A DNA stretch of 64,000 nt from Myxococcus stipitatus (GTDB lineage: Bacteria; Myxococcota; Myxococcia; Myxococcales; Myxococcaceae), in assembly GCF_037414475.1 (NCBI RefSeq), contig NZ_CP147913.1:4154001-4218000 (forward strand), given 5' to 3'. This document shows, piece by piece, positions 18,254 through 26,816 of the stretch. Position 1 is the stretch's first letter, and each line of letters opens with the position of its first letter. The translations under genes and the position numbers were made by a program. Under the pieces are notes generated by a model, which saw only the letters and a program-made list of their open reading frames with translations, was not told the DNA's origin and made no database searches.

Positions 18254-18297
18254 TGTCATTCCGGCCGTCCCCAGGACACACCCGTGACGGAATGACA
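18254..18297. repeat. Inverted repeat in the HtrA/GspG-like intergenic region
   Basis: TGTCATTCCG (18254-18263) and CGGAATGACA (18288-18297) form a perfect 10-bp stem around a 24-nt loop that holds a smaller GTCC/GGAC stem. It lies between the HtrA terminator and the GspG-like pseudogene. It could be a second terminator, an attenuator or a protein-binding site. Confidence 0.45.
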
Positions 18298-18370
18298 CGC
18301 GAACAAGGGGCGCGCGGCCGCCCCCCTGTGAGGAGCGATAGGCACACGGCTTGAAATCGCGGGGGCGCGC

Positions 18371-18847
18371 ATGAATGAGAACCCCGCCCGAAGGACGCTT
18401 CGACATTCCCTCAAGCAAGTCCTGATAGCGCTGCGCTACCTCGCCGTCGTCTTCTCCTTCGGCTTGACGTTGTTCCTGCTGGCCAACAACTTCCTCTTCC
18501 AATGCAGAGTCTCGAGGGGAGAGCGCGTCGACCTCGACCTGAAGAACCTCCAGGGTGCCCTGCGACGCCATCAACTGCGTACGGGGCGGCTCCCCACGAG
18601 TGAGTAGCAGCTCCAACCCCTCGTCGACGGGCAAGACCTGGGAGCCATCCCCGAGGACCCGTGGGCCTCCCCGTACCTGTACTCATTCCATGGAGGAACG
18701 CTGGAGCTGATGTCCCTGGGCGCGGACGGCGCTCCGGGAGGTGATGGGCTCGACGAAGACATCGGCCTTCTATGCGACGTCGACCCCATCACCCAGGCCC
18801 TGCTCAGATGCGAGCCGAATCCTCCTGTCCAGGGCGGTCCTCCATGA
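18371..18847 (+). pseudogene. GspG-like pseudopilin-type protein broken by one in-frame amber codon
   Basis: The frame encodes 78 residues (one membrane helix at about 20-42, then LKNLQGALRRHQLRTGRLPTSE) and stops at TAG 18605-18607. Without the stop the frame stays open to TGA 18845-18847 and continues QLQPLVDG...EDPWASPYLY...LMSLGADGAPGGDG...DEDIG. This is the conserved C-terminal half of type II secretion major pseudopilins (consensus PTTEQGLQALV...DPWGNPYxY...SLGADGxxGGxxxDADI). The stop occupies the Gln of that consensus, so one CAG-to-TAG change explains it. The N-terminus lacks the usual prepilin-peptidase site and Glu5, so it was probably a GspG-domain membrane protein rather than a true pilin. 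A sequencing error or readthrough remains possible. Confidence 0.72.
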
Positions 18848-19097
18848 AGACGCGGTCCTCGAAGCACCACACCCACGTCTCGCCCGGCTCGAAGGACTGA
18901 ACGACGGGGTGCTTCGTCTGATGGAAGTGCTTGGTCGCGTGTTTGTTGGGGGACGAGTCACAGCACCCGACGTGGCCACACTCGAGACAGCGCCGGAGGT
19001 GGACCCACTGGGCGCCCATCTTCAGACACTCCTCGCAGCCGTTGGTGCGTGGCTCGGGGTTCCCCGCCTGCGCGATGTGCTTGCACTCGGTCGCCAT
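18804..19097 (-). CDS. UBP-type (ZnF-UBP) zinc-finger protein
   Basis: A 97-residue stand-alone zf-UBP domain: CKH, CEEC, RRCLECGHVGCC and KHFHQTKHP supply the Cys/His zinc ligands, then TWVWCFEDRVF. In eukaryotes this domain reads the C-terminal Gly-Gly tail of ubiquitin. Bacterial single-domain versions exist, mainly in myxobacteria and actinobacteria, with no settled role. The start is ATG 19097 behind AGGGAGAA. Its last 44 bp overlap, on the opposite strand, the 3' end of the broken GspG-like frame, so the two converge. No ubiquitin-like gene is nearby. Confidence 0.88.
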   Translation of the reverse strand: MATECKHIAQAGNPEPRTNGCEECLKMGAQWVHLRRCLECGHVGCCDSSPNKHATKHFHQTKHPVVQSFEPGETWVWCFEDRVFMEDRPGQEDSARI

Positions 19098-19258
19098 CGT
19101 TCTTCTCCCTGGAAAGTAGGCCCTTCGCCCGGGGACAGGGTGTGCATCCGCGTCACGCGCATCCATGAGTGACGCGGACGTGCGGGCAGGCCCTCGCGCC
19201 CACGCAGGCTCGGGTGAGCCCTGGCGCGGCGGAGGAGCACGTCGCACGGTTGAGCCGT

Positions 19259-20725
19259 ATGCCTTCCGACACTTCTGGTGGCGGCACCTTCATCGCCTAT
19301 GACAGCGCGCACGGGCGCGGGGTGTTGCTTGCGAGCGTGCTCGGCAGCGGCATGGCCTTCCTGGACTCCACGGCGGTGAACGTGGCGCTGCCCGCGCTGG
19401 GCCGAGAGCTGCACACGGGCCTGGCCGGACTCCAGTGGGCCGTGGATGCGTACCTGCTCACGCTCGGCTCGCTGGTGCTGACGGGCGGAGCGCTGGGCGA
19501 CGCGTGGGGGCAGCGGCGGGTCTTCCTGGGGGGCATGGTGGCCTTCACCCTCCTGTCCGTGTTGTGTGGCCTGGCGCCGAACGCGTGGGCGCTCGCCCTG
19601 TTCCGCGCGGGACAGGGAATGGGCGCGGCGTTGCTGGTGCCCGCGAGCCTCGCGTTGCTGCGCACGTCGTTCCCCGAAGCGGACCGGCAGCGCGCGGTGG
19701 CCGCGTGGGCGGGACTGTCGGGGGTCACCACGGCGCTGGGGCCACTGCTGGGAGGCTGGCTCGTGGACGTGGGCTCGTGGCGATGGGTGTTCTTCCTCAA
19801 CGTGCCCATGGCCGTGCTCGCGGGCTGGGCGGCGCTGCGCCACGTTCCGGATGACCGGCCCACGGGGGATGCGCGACGGTTGGATATCGCGGGCTCCGTG
19901 ACGGCGGCGCTCGGGTTGGGCGGCGTCATCTACGCGCTCATCGAGGGCCCCGCGCGAGGCTGGACGGCGGTGTCCATCCTCGCCGCGGTGGGGGGCACGG
20001 GGCTGCTGGCGGTGTTCCTCGCCATCGAGGCACGCGCTCGCAATCCCATGCTCCCGCTGGGGCTGTTCCGCTCACGGACGTTCTCTGGCGCGAACCTCAC
20101 CACGCTCGCGGTGTACTTCGCATTGGGTGGCGTGAGCTTCCTGCTCATCCTCGCGCTGCAGCAGCAACTGGGATACTCCGCGCTCGAGGCGGGGGCGTCC
20201 TTGCTGCCCATCACGCTGTTGTTGCTGGTGCTCTCGCCGTTGGTGGGGAGGCTCGCGGGGCGAATCGGCGCGCGGCCGTTGATGACGATGGGGCCGCTGC
20301 TCGCGGGAGTGGGCATGGCGCTGCTCACGCGGTTGCACCGGGATGGGAGCTACGCGGGCACGGTGCTGCCGGGGGTCCTGGTGCTCGGGTTGGGATTGAG
20401 TCTCACGGTGGGCCCGCTGACGGCGGTGGTGCTGGGCGCGGTGGAGGACCGGCACGCGGGCATCGCCTCGGGGGTGAACAACGCCGTGGCGCGCATCGCG
20501 GGGCTCCTGGCGGTGGCGCTGTTGCCCATGCTGGGAGGGCTCGCGAACAAGACGGGCGAGGCCTTCCTCTCCGGGACACGCGAGGCCCTGTGGATCTCCT
20601 CGGGCCTCTGCGTGCTGGGAGCGCTGTGCTCGTATCTGCTGCTGCCCAAGGACGTGGGGCGAGTGCCGCAAGGCCCCTCCCGACGAGCGGCCCCGCCTCG
20701 CGCGAAGGACCCCTTGCACGCGTGA
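19259..20725 (+). CDS. MFS drug/metabolite exporter (DHA2, EmrB/QacA type)
   Basis: A 488-residue, roughly 14-helix major facilitator exporter that uses the proton gradient. The first helix carries LDSTAVNVALPALGREL, the DHA2 motif D1. Motif A appears as GGALGDAWGQRRVF, and motif C is recognisable as SGVTTALGPLLGGWL. The start is uncertain: ATG 19259 is preferred; TTG 19250 sits nearer the GGAGGAG at 19231-19237, and longer in-frame starts are poor. It converges with the GNAT gene with one base between stop codons. There is no regulator beside it and no substrate clue. Confidence 0.9.
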   Translation: MPSDTSGGGTFIAYDSAHGRGVLLASVLGSGMAFLDSTAVNVALPALGRELHTGLAGLQWAVDAYLLTLGSLVLTGGALGDAWGQRRVFLGGMVAFTLLSVLCGLAPNAWALALFRAGQGMGAALLVPASLALLRTSFPEADRQRAVAAWAGLSGVTTALGPLLGGWLVDVGSWRWVFFLNVPMAVLAGWAALRHVPDDRPTGDARRLDIAGSVTAALGLGGVIYALIEGPARGWTAVSILAAVGGTGLLAVFLAIEARARNPMLPLGLFRSRTFSGANLTTLAVYFALGGVSFLLILALQQQLGYSALEAGASLLPITLLLLVLSPLVGRLAGRIGARPLMTMGPLLAGVGMALLTRLHRDGSYAGTVLPGVLVLGLGLSLTVGPLTAVVLGAVEDRHAGIASGVNNAVARIAGLLAVALLPMLGGLANKTGEAFLSGTREALWISSGLCVLGALCSYLLLPKDVGRVPQGPSRRAAPPRAKDPLHA

Positions 20726-20726
20726 G

Positions 20727-21209
20727 CTATGGGCCCGGCGTCCACTCCAGCGCGGTGAGGTTCGGAGCGAAGCCCACGGACTCATACAGCGAACGGCCAT
20801 CATCCGAGGCATGCAGCCACAGCCGCCCCATTCCCAGTTCACGCGCGAAGGCCATCAGGTCCGCGAGCAGCGCGCGGGAGACGCCACGCTTCCGCCAGGT
20901 GGGCACGGTGTACATGTTGAGGATGTAGCCCTCCAGACCCGAGAGGTTGCCAGGAGCGGGAGGACGCTCGAAGGGGCTCAGCCCGCCGCAGGACACAGCC
21001 TCGTCTCCGGCGAAGGCCAGCCACACGTGAAACCGCCCCGACGGCAGCGCCGACATCAAGTAGCGCCGGGTCGCGGAGGCCCACGCATCCAGCTCTCCAG
21101 GAGCCGGGGCATGCAGCTCACACATCAACGCGAGCCGCAACCGGACCACCTGCTCCAGGTCCTCGAGCCCCGCCTTGCGAATGCACCAGTCCGCCGGGTT
21201 CGCGCTCAT
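20727..21209 (-). CDS. GNAT family N-acetyltransferase
   Basis: A 160-residue acetyl-CoA-dependent acyltransferase. It shows the GNAT core: an N-terminal IRKAGLEDLEQVVRLRLAL, the central strand YILNMYTVPTWRKRG with the pyrophosphate-binding R-K-R-G-V-S loop, and a C-terminal SLYESVGFAP. ATG 21209 is used because conserved sequence begins at its WCIRKAGLED; there is no strong ribosome site. It is the last gene before a convergent junction with the MFS exporter. The substrate could be an amine, an amino acid or a protein N-terminus. Confidence 0.88.
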   Translation of the reverse strand: MSANPADWCIRKAGLEDLEQVVRLRLALMCELHAPAPGELDAWASATRRYLMSALPSGRFHVWLAFAGDEAVSCGGLSPFERPPAPGNLSGLEGYILNMYTVPTWRKRGVSRALLADLMAFARELGMGRLWLHASDDGRSLYESVGFAPNLTALEWTPGP

Positions 21210-21312
21210 GAGTGCGCATGGTAGCCGCCAGCCCCGTGACGCGCCCGCGAAACACGGAGGGCCCACTTCCCAGACGGGAAGCAGGCCCTCGGCACCACCC
21301 GTGTGCGGGCTC

Positions 21313-21894
21313 TCAGCTCTTGTACTTCACCGAGCAGCCATACGGCGTCGTGGTCGAGGCCGGCACCGGCTGGCCGTTGAGCACCGCGTCCACCGCCGTC
21401 TGCACGTGGTTGACCTTCTTGGCGTTCTTGCCGCGCGGGTCGTCGTCGATGGCGCCCGCGTAGCGGACCACACCCTCCGCATCAATCACATACATGTGCG
21501 GGGTCGTCTTGGCGCCGTACGCCTTGCCCGTCGCGCCGCTGGCGTCCTGGAGCACCGGGTAGCTGATGCCCTCCTTCTTCTTCCAGTCCGCGGACTTGTC
21601 CGGCGTGTTGTGCGCCGTCGAGTCCACCGCCAGCCACACCACCTTCTTGGCGTCGAAGCCCTTGAGGGTGTTGGCCATCGTGTCCGCCTCATAGTGGCGC
21701 TTCACGAAGGGGCACTCAGGGTTGGTCCACTCCAGCACCACCACCTTGCCCTTGTACTGCGACAGCGAATGCTCCTTGCCCGACTCGTCCTTGAGCGTGA
21801 AGGCCGGAGCGGGCTTGCCCACCTCCGCGTCCGCGAAAGCGGGCACACCCACGAACACCGAACCCAGCGCGAGAGCGGCGAACATCTGCTTCAT
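21313..21894 (-). CDS. Exported redoxin (AhpC/TSA-like thioredoxin fold)
   Basis: A 193-residue periplasmic thioredoxin-fold protein. A signal peptide (MKQMFAALALGSVFVGVPAFA) precedes VGKPAPAFTLKDESGKEHSL, the typical opening of AhpC/TSA and TlpA proteins. The active-site region NPECPF keeps a single peroxidatic-type cysteine, with one more cysteine near the end (PYGCSVKY). It could be a thiol peroxidase or a resolving partner. A strong CAGGAGGA precedes the ATG. It lies 55 bp downstream of the DsbD-like gene on the same strand, so the transmembrane reductase plausibly recycles it. Confidence 0.88.
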   Translation of the reverse strand: MKQMFAALALGSVFVGVPAFADAEVGKPAPAFTLKDESGKEHSLSQYKGKVVVLEWTNPECPFVKRHYEADTMANTLKGFDAKKVVWLAVDSTAHNTPDKSADWKKKEGISYPVLQDASGATGKAYGAKTTPHMYVIDAEGVVRYAGAIDDDPRGKNAKKVNHVQTAVDAVLNGQPVPASTTTPYGCSVKYKS

Positions 21895-21949
21895 GGCGTT
21901 CCTCCTGACTGCATGACTGGGGCTGCTGGACTGCGGATGACCGGGCGAA

Positions 21950-24268
21950 TCAGGGCCGGGGGAAGGCCGCGGAACACACCACCTTCGCACCATCCTGGTG
22001 CCGCGACTTCGAGCACTCCGCCGCGCGCTTCACCGAATCCACGACGGAGTCCACCGTCAACAACTCCGACAACACCTCGGGCTTGTCCGGCGCGCCAGGG
22101 CTCATCACCAGGTACATGGGCACCCCCGCGCGGCCATGCTCCGCCAGCTTCGCGGTGATGCGCGCATCGCGGCGAGTCCAGTCCCCCACGAAGAAGGCGA
22201 CCTGGTGCTCCAGGAAGGCGTTCCGCACCTCGTCCCGCGCGAGCACCGTGCGCTCGTTGAACTTGCAGGTGAGGCACCAGTCCGCCGTGAAGTCGATGAA
22301 CACGGGCTTGCCCGCCGCCAGCGCGGAGGCCACCGCCTCCTCGCTCCAGGGCGCCGCCAACGCCATCGTGGAGGACGGGGACGCCAAGGCGCCATGCGCC
22401 GCGGGCGCCGCGTCATCGAAGCGCAGCGCCGCCACGCCGGAGCCGCCCAACACCAGCGCAGCCACCGTCACCGAGGCCCACTTCCGTCCCCCCTCCTGGA
22501 GCTGCGACTGGCCATACACCCACGTCGCCAGGCTCACCGCCACGAGGAAGGCCAACAGCCGCGTCATGCCGTCCACGCCGGCGAGCCCGCCCATCACCGA
22601 CACCAGCCAGACCGCCGTGCCCAAGAGCGCGAAGCCCAGCACCTGCTTGAAGCGCTCCATCCACGCGCCCGGCTTCGGCAGCTTCTGCGCGAGCCCCGGC
22701 ACCAGCACCAGCAGACAGAACGGAAGCGCCAGGCCCAGGCCCAGCGCGGTGAACACCGCCAGCACGGTGAACGGGCCCGCCGCGAAGGCGAACCCCACCG
22801 CCGTGCCGAGCAGCGGCGCCGAGCACGGCGTGGCCAGCACCACGGCCAGCACACCCTCACCCGCGCTGTGCATGAGGCCGTGGCTCTGGTCCACCTTCCC
22901 CGCGAGCGAAGTGCCATCCAGGCCCACGTTGAAGACACCGAAGAGGTTGAGCGAGAAGGCCACCAGCACCGCGCACACCGCCGCGACGAAGAGCGGCTCC
23001 TGGAACTGGAAGCCCCAGCCCACGCCCGCGCCTCCCGCGCGCACCGCCAGCACCGCGCCCGCGAGCACCAGCATGCTCGCCACGATGCCGCCCGCGTACG
23101 CCGCCGCGTGCGCGCCCACCCGGCCCTGCTCCTGACGCACCATGCGCGTGAAGCCGTAGGCCTTGAGCGCCAGCACGGGGAACACACACGGCATCAGGTT
23201 GAGCAGCGCGCCGCCCAGGAGCGCGAACAGCAGCGCCATGCCCAGCCCCAGCGAGGACTCCGCCGGCGCGGCGCTCGCCACCGGCTTCACCGCCGCGAGC
23301 GAGTCCTTGATGGACGGAGCCTTGACCACGGGCGTCGCGGGCGCGGCCGCCTGCGCCGCCGCGAAGGGCACCATGGGCAGGTCCACTTCCAACGGCTGGA
23401 ACCCCGACGCCGCGGCCCCCAGACGCAACACCCCCTTCAGCCGAGGCTCCCCCTGCGGCGCATCCGGCTCCGTCTTGCCCTTGAGCGCATAGCGCCCCGG
23501 GGCCGTCTGGGTGAGCGACACCTTCGCGACACCTGGAATGCGCTCGGCGACGAAGAAGTCCTTCTCCGCCGTGGGCACCGGCGCGCCGTTGACGGACGTC
23601 ACCGTGACGGTGCCGGAGAACTCCTGGCCGGGCGACAGCTGCTTCGAGTCCAGTTCGAGCACCGCCTTGTGCCCCGTGTCCGCCACCGGGCGCGGCACCT
23701 GCGAGCGCGCCGTGTCGAAGAGCGGCGCGGTCTCCGCGTCCACGAGCGTCTGCGGGCCCACGGGGATGGAGCGCGTGAGCATCAGGTCGGCGGGGATGCA
23801 GTGCACCTCGCACACCAGCGCGTTGATTCCGGCCGACAGGCTGAGCGAGCCCGTGGCCTGCTCGGACGCACGCGCCTGCGCGAAGAGGAGCACCTCGCCG
23901 TCGTAGCCGTGGGTGACGATGAAACCATCTGGCGTGCGGAAGGTGTTGGGGAAGGGCCACTGAAGCGGGCCCACCGTGGTGCCCGGCGTGTCCCACGCGA
24001 CGTCCGTCTCCAGACCGGAGTCACCCGGGTTCTTCCAGTAGATGTGCCAACCCGGGTCGAGACGGAAGCGCACCCCCACGCGAAAGGTGTCGCCCGGCTT
24101 CACCTGGGTGGCATCGACCAGCAGCGAGGCCTCGACGCGAGGGTCTCCTTCATCCGGTGCCCCCGAAGCCACCGCGGTGGGAGGCAACGCGGCATGCGCC
24201 ACCGCCGCCACCCACCACATGCCGATACCGCCCACCAGCGCGAGCCTCTTGGACACCCGTTGCCTCAT
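21950..24268 (-). CDS. dsbD: DsbD-like transmembrane thiol:disulfide interchange protein
   Basis: A 772-residue protein that moves reducing equivalents from cytoplasmic thioredoxin to periplasmic partners. After the signal sequence comes a DsbD-alpha/N-terminal domain with C153 and C157 (CEVHC). An eight-helix membrane domain follows with its redox cysteines at C361 (LMPCVFPVL) and C482 (ATPCSAPLLG). It ends with a thioredoxin-like domain with C665-L-T-C668 (DWCLTCKFNE). All three cysteine pairs are present, so it should be functional. Start ATG 24268 follows GGGAGG; a longer in-frame extension has no features. The exported redoxin lies directly downstream. Confidence 0.9.
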   Translation of the reverse strand: MRQRVSKRLALVGGIGMWWVAAVAHAALPPTAVASGAPDEGDPRVEASLLVDATQVKPGDTFRVGVRFRLDPGWHIYWKNPGDSGLETDVAWDTPGTTVGPLQWPFPNTFRTPDGFIVTHGYDGEVLLFAQARASEQATGSLSLSAGINALVCEVHCIPADLMLTRSIPVGPQTLVDAETAPLFDTARSQVPRPVADTGHKAVLELDSKQLSPGQEFSGTVTVTSVNGAPVPTAEKDFFVAERIPGVAKVSLTQTAPGRYALKGKTEPDAPQGEPRLKGVLRLGAAASGFQPLEVDLPMVPFAAAQAAAPATPVVKAPSIKDSLAAVKPVASAAPAESSLGLGMALLFALLGGALLNLMPCVFPVLALKAYGFTRMVRQEQGRVGAHAAAYAGGIVASMLVLAGAVLAVRAGGAGVGWGFQFQEPLFVAAVCAVLVAFSLNLFGVFNVGLDGTSLAGKVDQSHGLMHSAGEGVLAVVLATPCSAPLLGTAVGFAFAAGPFTVLAVFTALGLGLALPFCLLVLVPGLAQKLPKPGAWMERFKQVLGFALLGTAVWLVSVMGGLAGVDGMTRLLAFLVAVSLATWVYGQSQLQEGGRKWASVTVAALVLGGSGVAALRFDDAAPAAHGALASPSSTMALAAPWSEEAVASALAAGKPVFIDFTADWCLTCKFNERTVLARDEVRNAFLEHQVAFFVGDWTRRDARITAKLAEHGRAGVPMYLVMSPGAPDKPEVLSELLTVDSVVDSVKRAAECSKSRHQDGAKVVCSAAFPRP

Positions 24269-24476
24269 GCGCCTCCCGTTAACCCACCCGGCGCCGGCTC
24301 GCCAGCACCAGACGGGCACGACTTCCGCGCCAGAACCTTCCAGGCAACCCTGCATTCCCCAGGTTCGCTCGCGCCACGGGCATGCGGCGCGACGGGCAAC
24401 GCGGTGGGTGACACGAGGAGGACACCCCACCCGCTCCCGTGGGATGGGTGGCCAGCCGACCGGGCGCCTTCGCGCC

Positions 24477-25793
24477 TCAGTCCTCCAACTTCGAGGGCGG
24501 CTGCTCGTCCACGGGAGGGACGACACCCACGCGGCTCAAGGTGATGCGAGAGACCTCGGCGCGGGCCCGGCGCATCACCAACGCGTGAGGATGTGCGGCG
24601 CGGCGGTCGATGGTGCGGCGCAGGTCCGCCAGGCGCTCCAGGTGACGCTGCGGCGGCACCTCGGCGGCGTTCAACCGAACGAGCTTCGCGAGCGCCTCGT
24701 CCGCCAGCTCCAGCGACTTGTTCGCGACCTCCAACGCCCGGCGCATGCTCTCCAGCGCCTGCTCCGAGGTGAGATGATGGCGCTTCGACACACTCGCCCC
24801 GTTCGACAAGGCCCTCCACGCGGCGTCCTCCGCGCTGGCCATGTCCAGCTCCGCGGACACCGCGCGCACCATGCGCCCCTCCGCGCTGTCGGGCAGCACC
24901 CGCGTCACCTGCACGGGGACCCGGCGAGTGTCGCTCCCCTCCACGTAGGAGGCCGTCACGCCCAGGCTCCACTCGGCCGAGGCGAGCGTCCCGGAGAAGA
25001 GCACTCGCCGGGGATAGGCGCGCGACACCGCCCCCAGCGAAGCACTCATCGCATCCCCCTCCACGCGAGAGGGGAAGACATGCCGGCAACGCAGCTCCGC
25101 GAAGCCCGACGGCAATACGTAGACGCGAGCCTCCGAGGCCACCTCGCCAAAGAGCTCCGCCGACAGCGACCCCACCGCCGGCCCCAACCCCTCCGGGTTG
25201 TCCACGTGGTGGTGGCCCGTGCCGGAAGGGCTGGTGAGCGCCTCCAGGACGTTCGGCAGGTAGTGGCGCCCCAACCCCAGCGCATGCAAGGAGACACCGG
25301 ACTCCACGATGCGCGCGCCCAGCGTCTTGAAGTCGGCGACGTGGGAAGGGCCCACGGATGGCTCGCCGTCGGTGAGCATCAGGACCTGGGGCCGAGCCCC
25401 CGGCACCAGCACCCGGCGCACCGCCTCCGCGCCGCGCTCGACGGCCTCGTGCAGCGCCGTGCCCTCACCCGACTCCAGCTTCGACAACACCTTGAACAGC
25501 TGCGCCTTCGCCACGGCGTCCATCGCGCGCACGGGCAGCAGTTGCTCCGGGTCCGCGTCGAAGGTCATCAGGCCCAGGTAGTCGCGAGGTCCCGCGCGGT
25601 CGACCAGGGCCTGCGCCGCCTGCACCGCCGCGGACAGCGGCGCCCCGCGCATGGACGCGCTGCGGTCCATCACCAGGTTGATGGCCACGGGGGCACGAGG
25701 CGCTTCCGCGTCCGCCTCCAACGTGACGAGCAGCAGCACCTCGCGGCGGCCGTTGTCCTTGTCGCGCTCCACTGCCAAGGCCGTCTGCTTCAT
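24477..25793 (-). CDS. von Willebrand factor A domain protein
   Basis: A 438-residue protein with an N-terminal vWA domain (about 35-215) whose metal-ion-dependent adhesion site is intact: DRSAS, then TFDAD and LTDGEPS. The remainder is a beta-rich segment and a helical C-terminal tail (about 330-400). No signal peptide is seen, so it is probably cytoplasmic, like vWA proteins that work with AAA+ ATPases or in stress complexes. ATG 25793 follows GGGAGCACGG; the upstream in-frame ATG would add 14 residues. It precedes the DsbD-like gene by 208 bp on the same strand, but function does not obviously connect them. Confidence 0.85.
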   Translation of the reverse strand: MKQTALAVERDKDNGRREVLLLVTLEADAEAPRAPVAINLVMDRSASMRGAPLSAAVQAAQALVDRAGPRDYLGLMTFDADPEQLLPVRAMDAVAKAQLFKVLSKLESGEGTALHEAVERGAEAVRRVLVPGARPQVLMLTDGEPSVGPSHVADFKTLGARIVESGVSLHALGLGRHYLPNVLEALTSPSGTGHHHVDNPEGLGPAVGSLSAELFGEVASEARVYVLPSGFAELRCRHVFPSRVEGDAMSASLGAVSRAYPRRVLFSGTLASAEWSLGVTASYVEGSDTRRVPVQVTRVLPDSAEGRMVRAVSAELDMASAEDAAWRALSNGASVSKRHHLTSEQALESMRRALEVANKSLELADEALAKLVRLNAAEVPPQRHLERLADLRRTIDRRAAHPHALVMRRARAEVSRITLSRVGVVPPVDEQPPSKLED

Positions 25794-26034
25794 CCGTGCT
25801 CCCGCGCGAGCCCACGAGACATTGTGCCGCGACACACCCCAGAAGGACGACGTCCCCCACGGCCAGAAGTCTCATGGGCCACGGCGGCAACGTCTGAATC
25901 CTCACGGGAGGGTGTCCACGACGAGGATGTCGGCAGACACGCCCTGGAAGCAAGAGGGGGAGCCACCCACGCGGCGCGCCATTGAGACGGCCCGGCTCAA
26001 CCCACACCCTGGCTCAATCAACACCCACGGATAC

Positions 26035-26062
26035 GCCCCCGCGCCTCACCAGCCGCGGGGGC
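26035..26062 (-). terminator. Hairpin after the 56-residue small gene
   Basis: A perfect 9-bp stem (GCCCCCGCG / CGCGGGGGC) with a 10-nt loop begins six bases beyond the stop of the small minus-strand gene at 26069. No T-run follows. Its position supports the small frame as a real transcription unit. Confidence 0.6.
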
Positions 26063-26068
26063 CACACT

Positions 26069-26239
26069 TCACTCGCCGCCAGCGGCATTCCACCCGCCCC
26101 ACGACTCCTCGGCGTAGCCCCATGCACGGCCTCCGGGAGAGCCCTCCACCGGCGTCACGGACTCGCTCTCACCATCTTCCGCGAGGTCCACATACGGCAG
26201 CCCCTCATCGTCCATGTACGTGGTGTCATCGTGAACCAT
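26069..26239 (-). CDS. Small acidic protein, 56 residues, unknown
   Basis: A short frame with an ideal ribosome site: AAGGAG (26251-26246 on the minus strand) six bases before the ATG. The product is strongly acidic in its first half (MVHDDTTYMDDEGL, then VDLAEDGESES) and glycine/tryptophan-rich at the end (AWGYAEESWGGWN). It has no signal peptide or membrane segment. Codon use is normal for this genome. A hairpin follows the stop closely. I know no family for it; the acidic and aromatic composition would suit a protein-binding or precursor-type role, which is speculation. A second short frame lies 35 bp upstream on the same strand. Confidence 0.6.
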   Translation of the reverse strand: MVHDDTTYMDDEGLPYVDLAEDGESESVTPVEGSPGGRAWGYAEESWGGWNAAGGE

Positions 26240-26274
26240 GTCTGGCTCCTTCGGGCGCTCCGCTTCACCGACGG

Positions 26275-26403
26275 TCAGCGGCCTTCCGGCTCGCCGCCTC
26301 GCGGGCGTCCCCCTGTTCGGCCCTCCCAGGTCCGCCCCATGCGGTACCCGGCCTCCAACTCATTGACCGATTTACCGACCATGGTGACAATGGTGCAGCG
26401 CAT
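26275..26403 (-). CDS. Possible 42-residue small protein
   Basis: A short minus-strand frame starting at ATG 26403 with AAGGG seven bases upstream; an internal ATG at 26382 is an alternative. The N-terminal half can form an amphipathic helix (IVTMVGKSVNELEAGYRMG) and the tail is Arg/Gly/Pro-rich. It ends 35 bp before the 56-residue gene and could be cotranscribed with it. I recognise no family, and the evidence is limited to the ribosome site and the tandem arrangement. Confidence 0.35.
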   Translation of the reverse strand: MRCTIVTMVGKSVNELEAGYRMGRTWEGRTGGRPRGGEPEGR

Positions 26404-26816
26404 TGTAAAGCCCTTGGGACGTCAATCTTCCGGTCGCCCCACTGAGCCCGCCTCTGCCCGCCCGCTCATCCGGCCATATCTCAATGATTTCAAACAGATG
26501 AAAGAGCGTTGACCGGTGAACACGGCCTCCAGGCCGTCGTACAAGGTAGGACCGACCTGGGCGCGAGGAAACCCTACACCAGTCAACACTTCGCTCTTTT
26601 CAACGGGGTGGGTGTCCTGGTCTGGTTTCAGTAAATTCGTGTATCCAGCAAGCTTGCTCGCGTGTGGCGCTGCCTCCGTGCTTCACTCCCGGACACCTCG
26701 CCCGCTCCAAGCTTGATTCGAGAATCACCCCTGTTAGGGTTGACGGGCACTCTAGTTTTGCCGCGTCGCGGCAACGGACCTTCCGCCGCGCACCCCCAGA
26801 GGTCCCCCGAGTCCCA
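26404..26816. promoter_or_regulatory. Intergenic region between the small minus-strand genes and the Fe-S oxidoreductase
   Basis: About 410 bp without a convincing gene, markedly more AT-rich than its flanks, as expected for divergent promoters. It contains the palindrome GATTC-GA-GAATC at 26713-26724, about 95 bp before the oxidoreductase start, a candidate regulator site. I could not fix a confident -35/-10 pair in either direction. Confidence 0.4.

Noticed and set aside
18605..18607. Recoding of TAG as pyrrolysine or other special amino acid
   Set aside because: The position is a conserved Gln in the family and no recoding machinery is visible, so a nonsense mutation is simpler.
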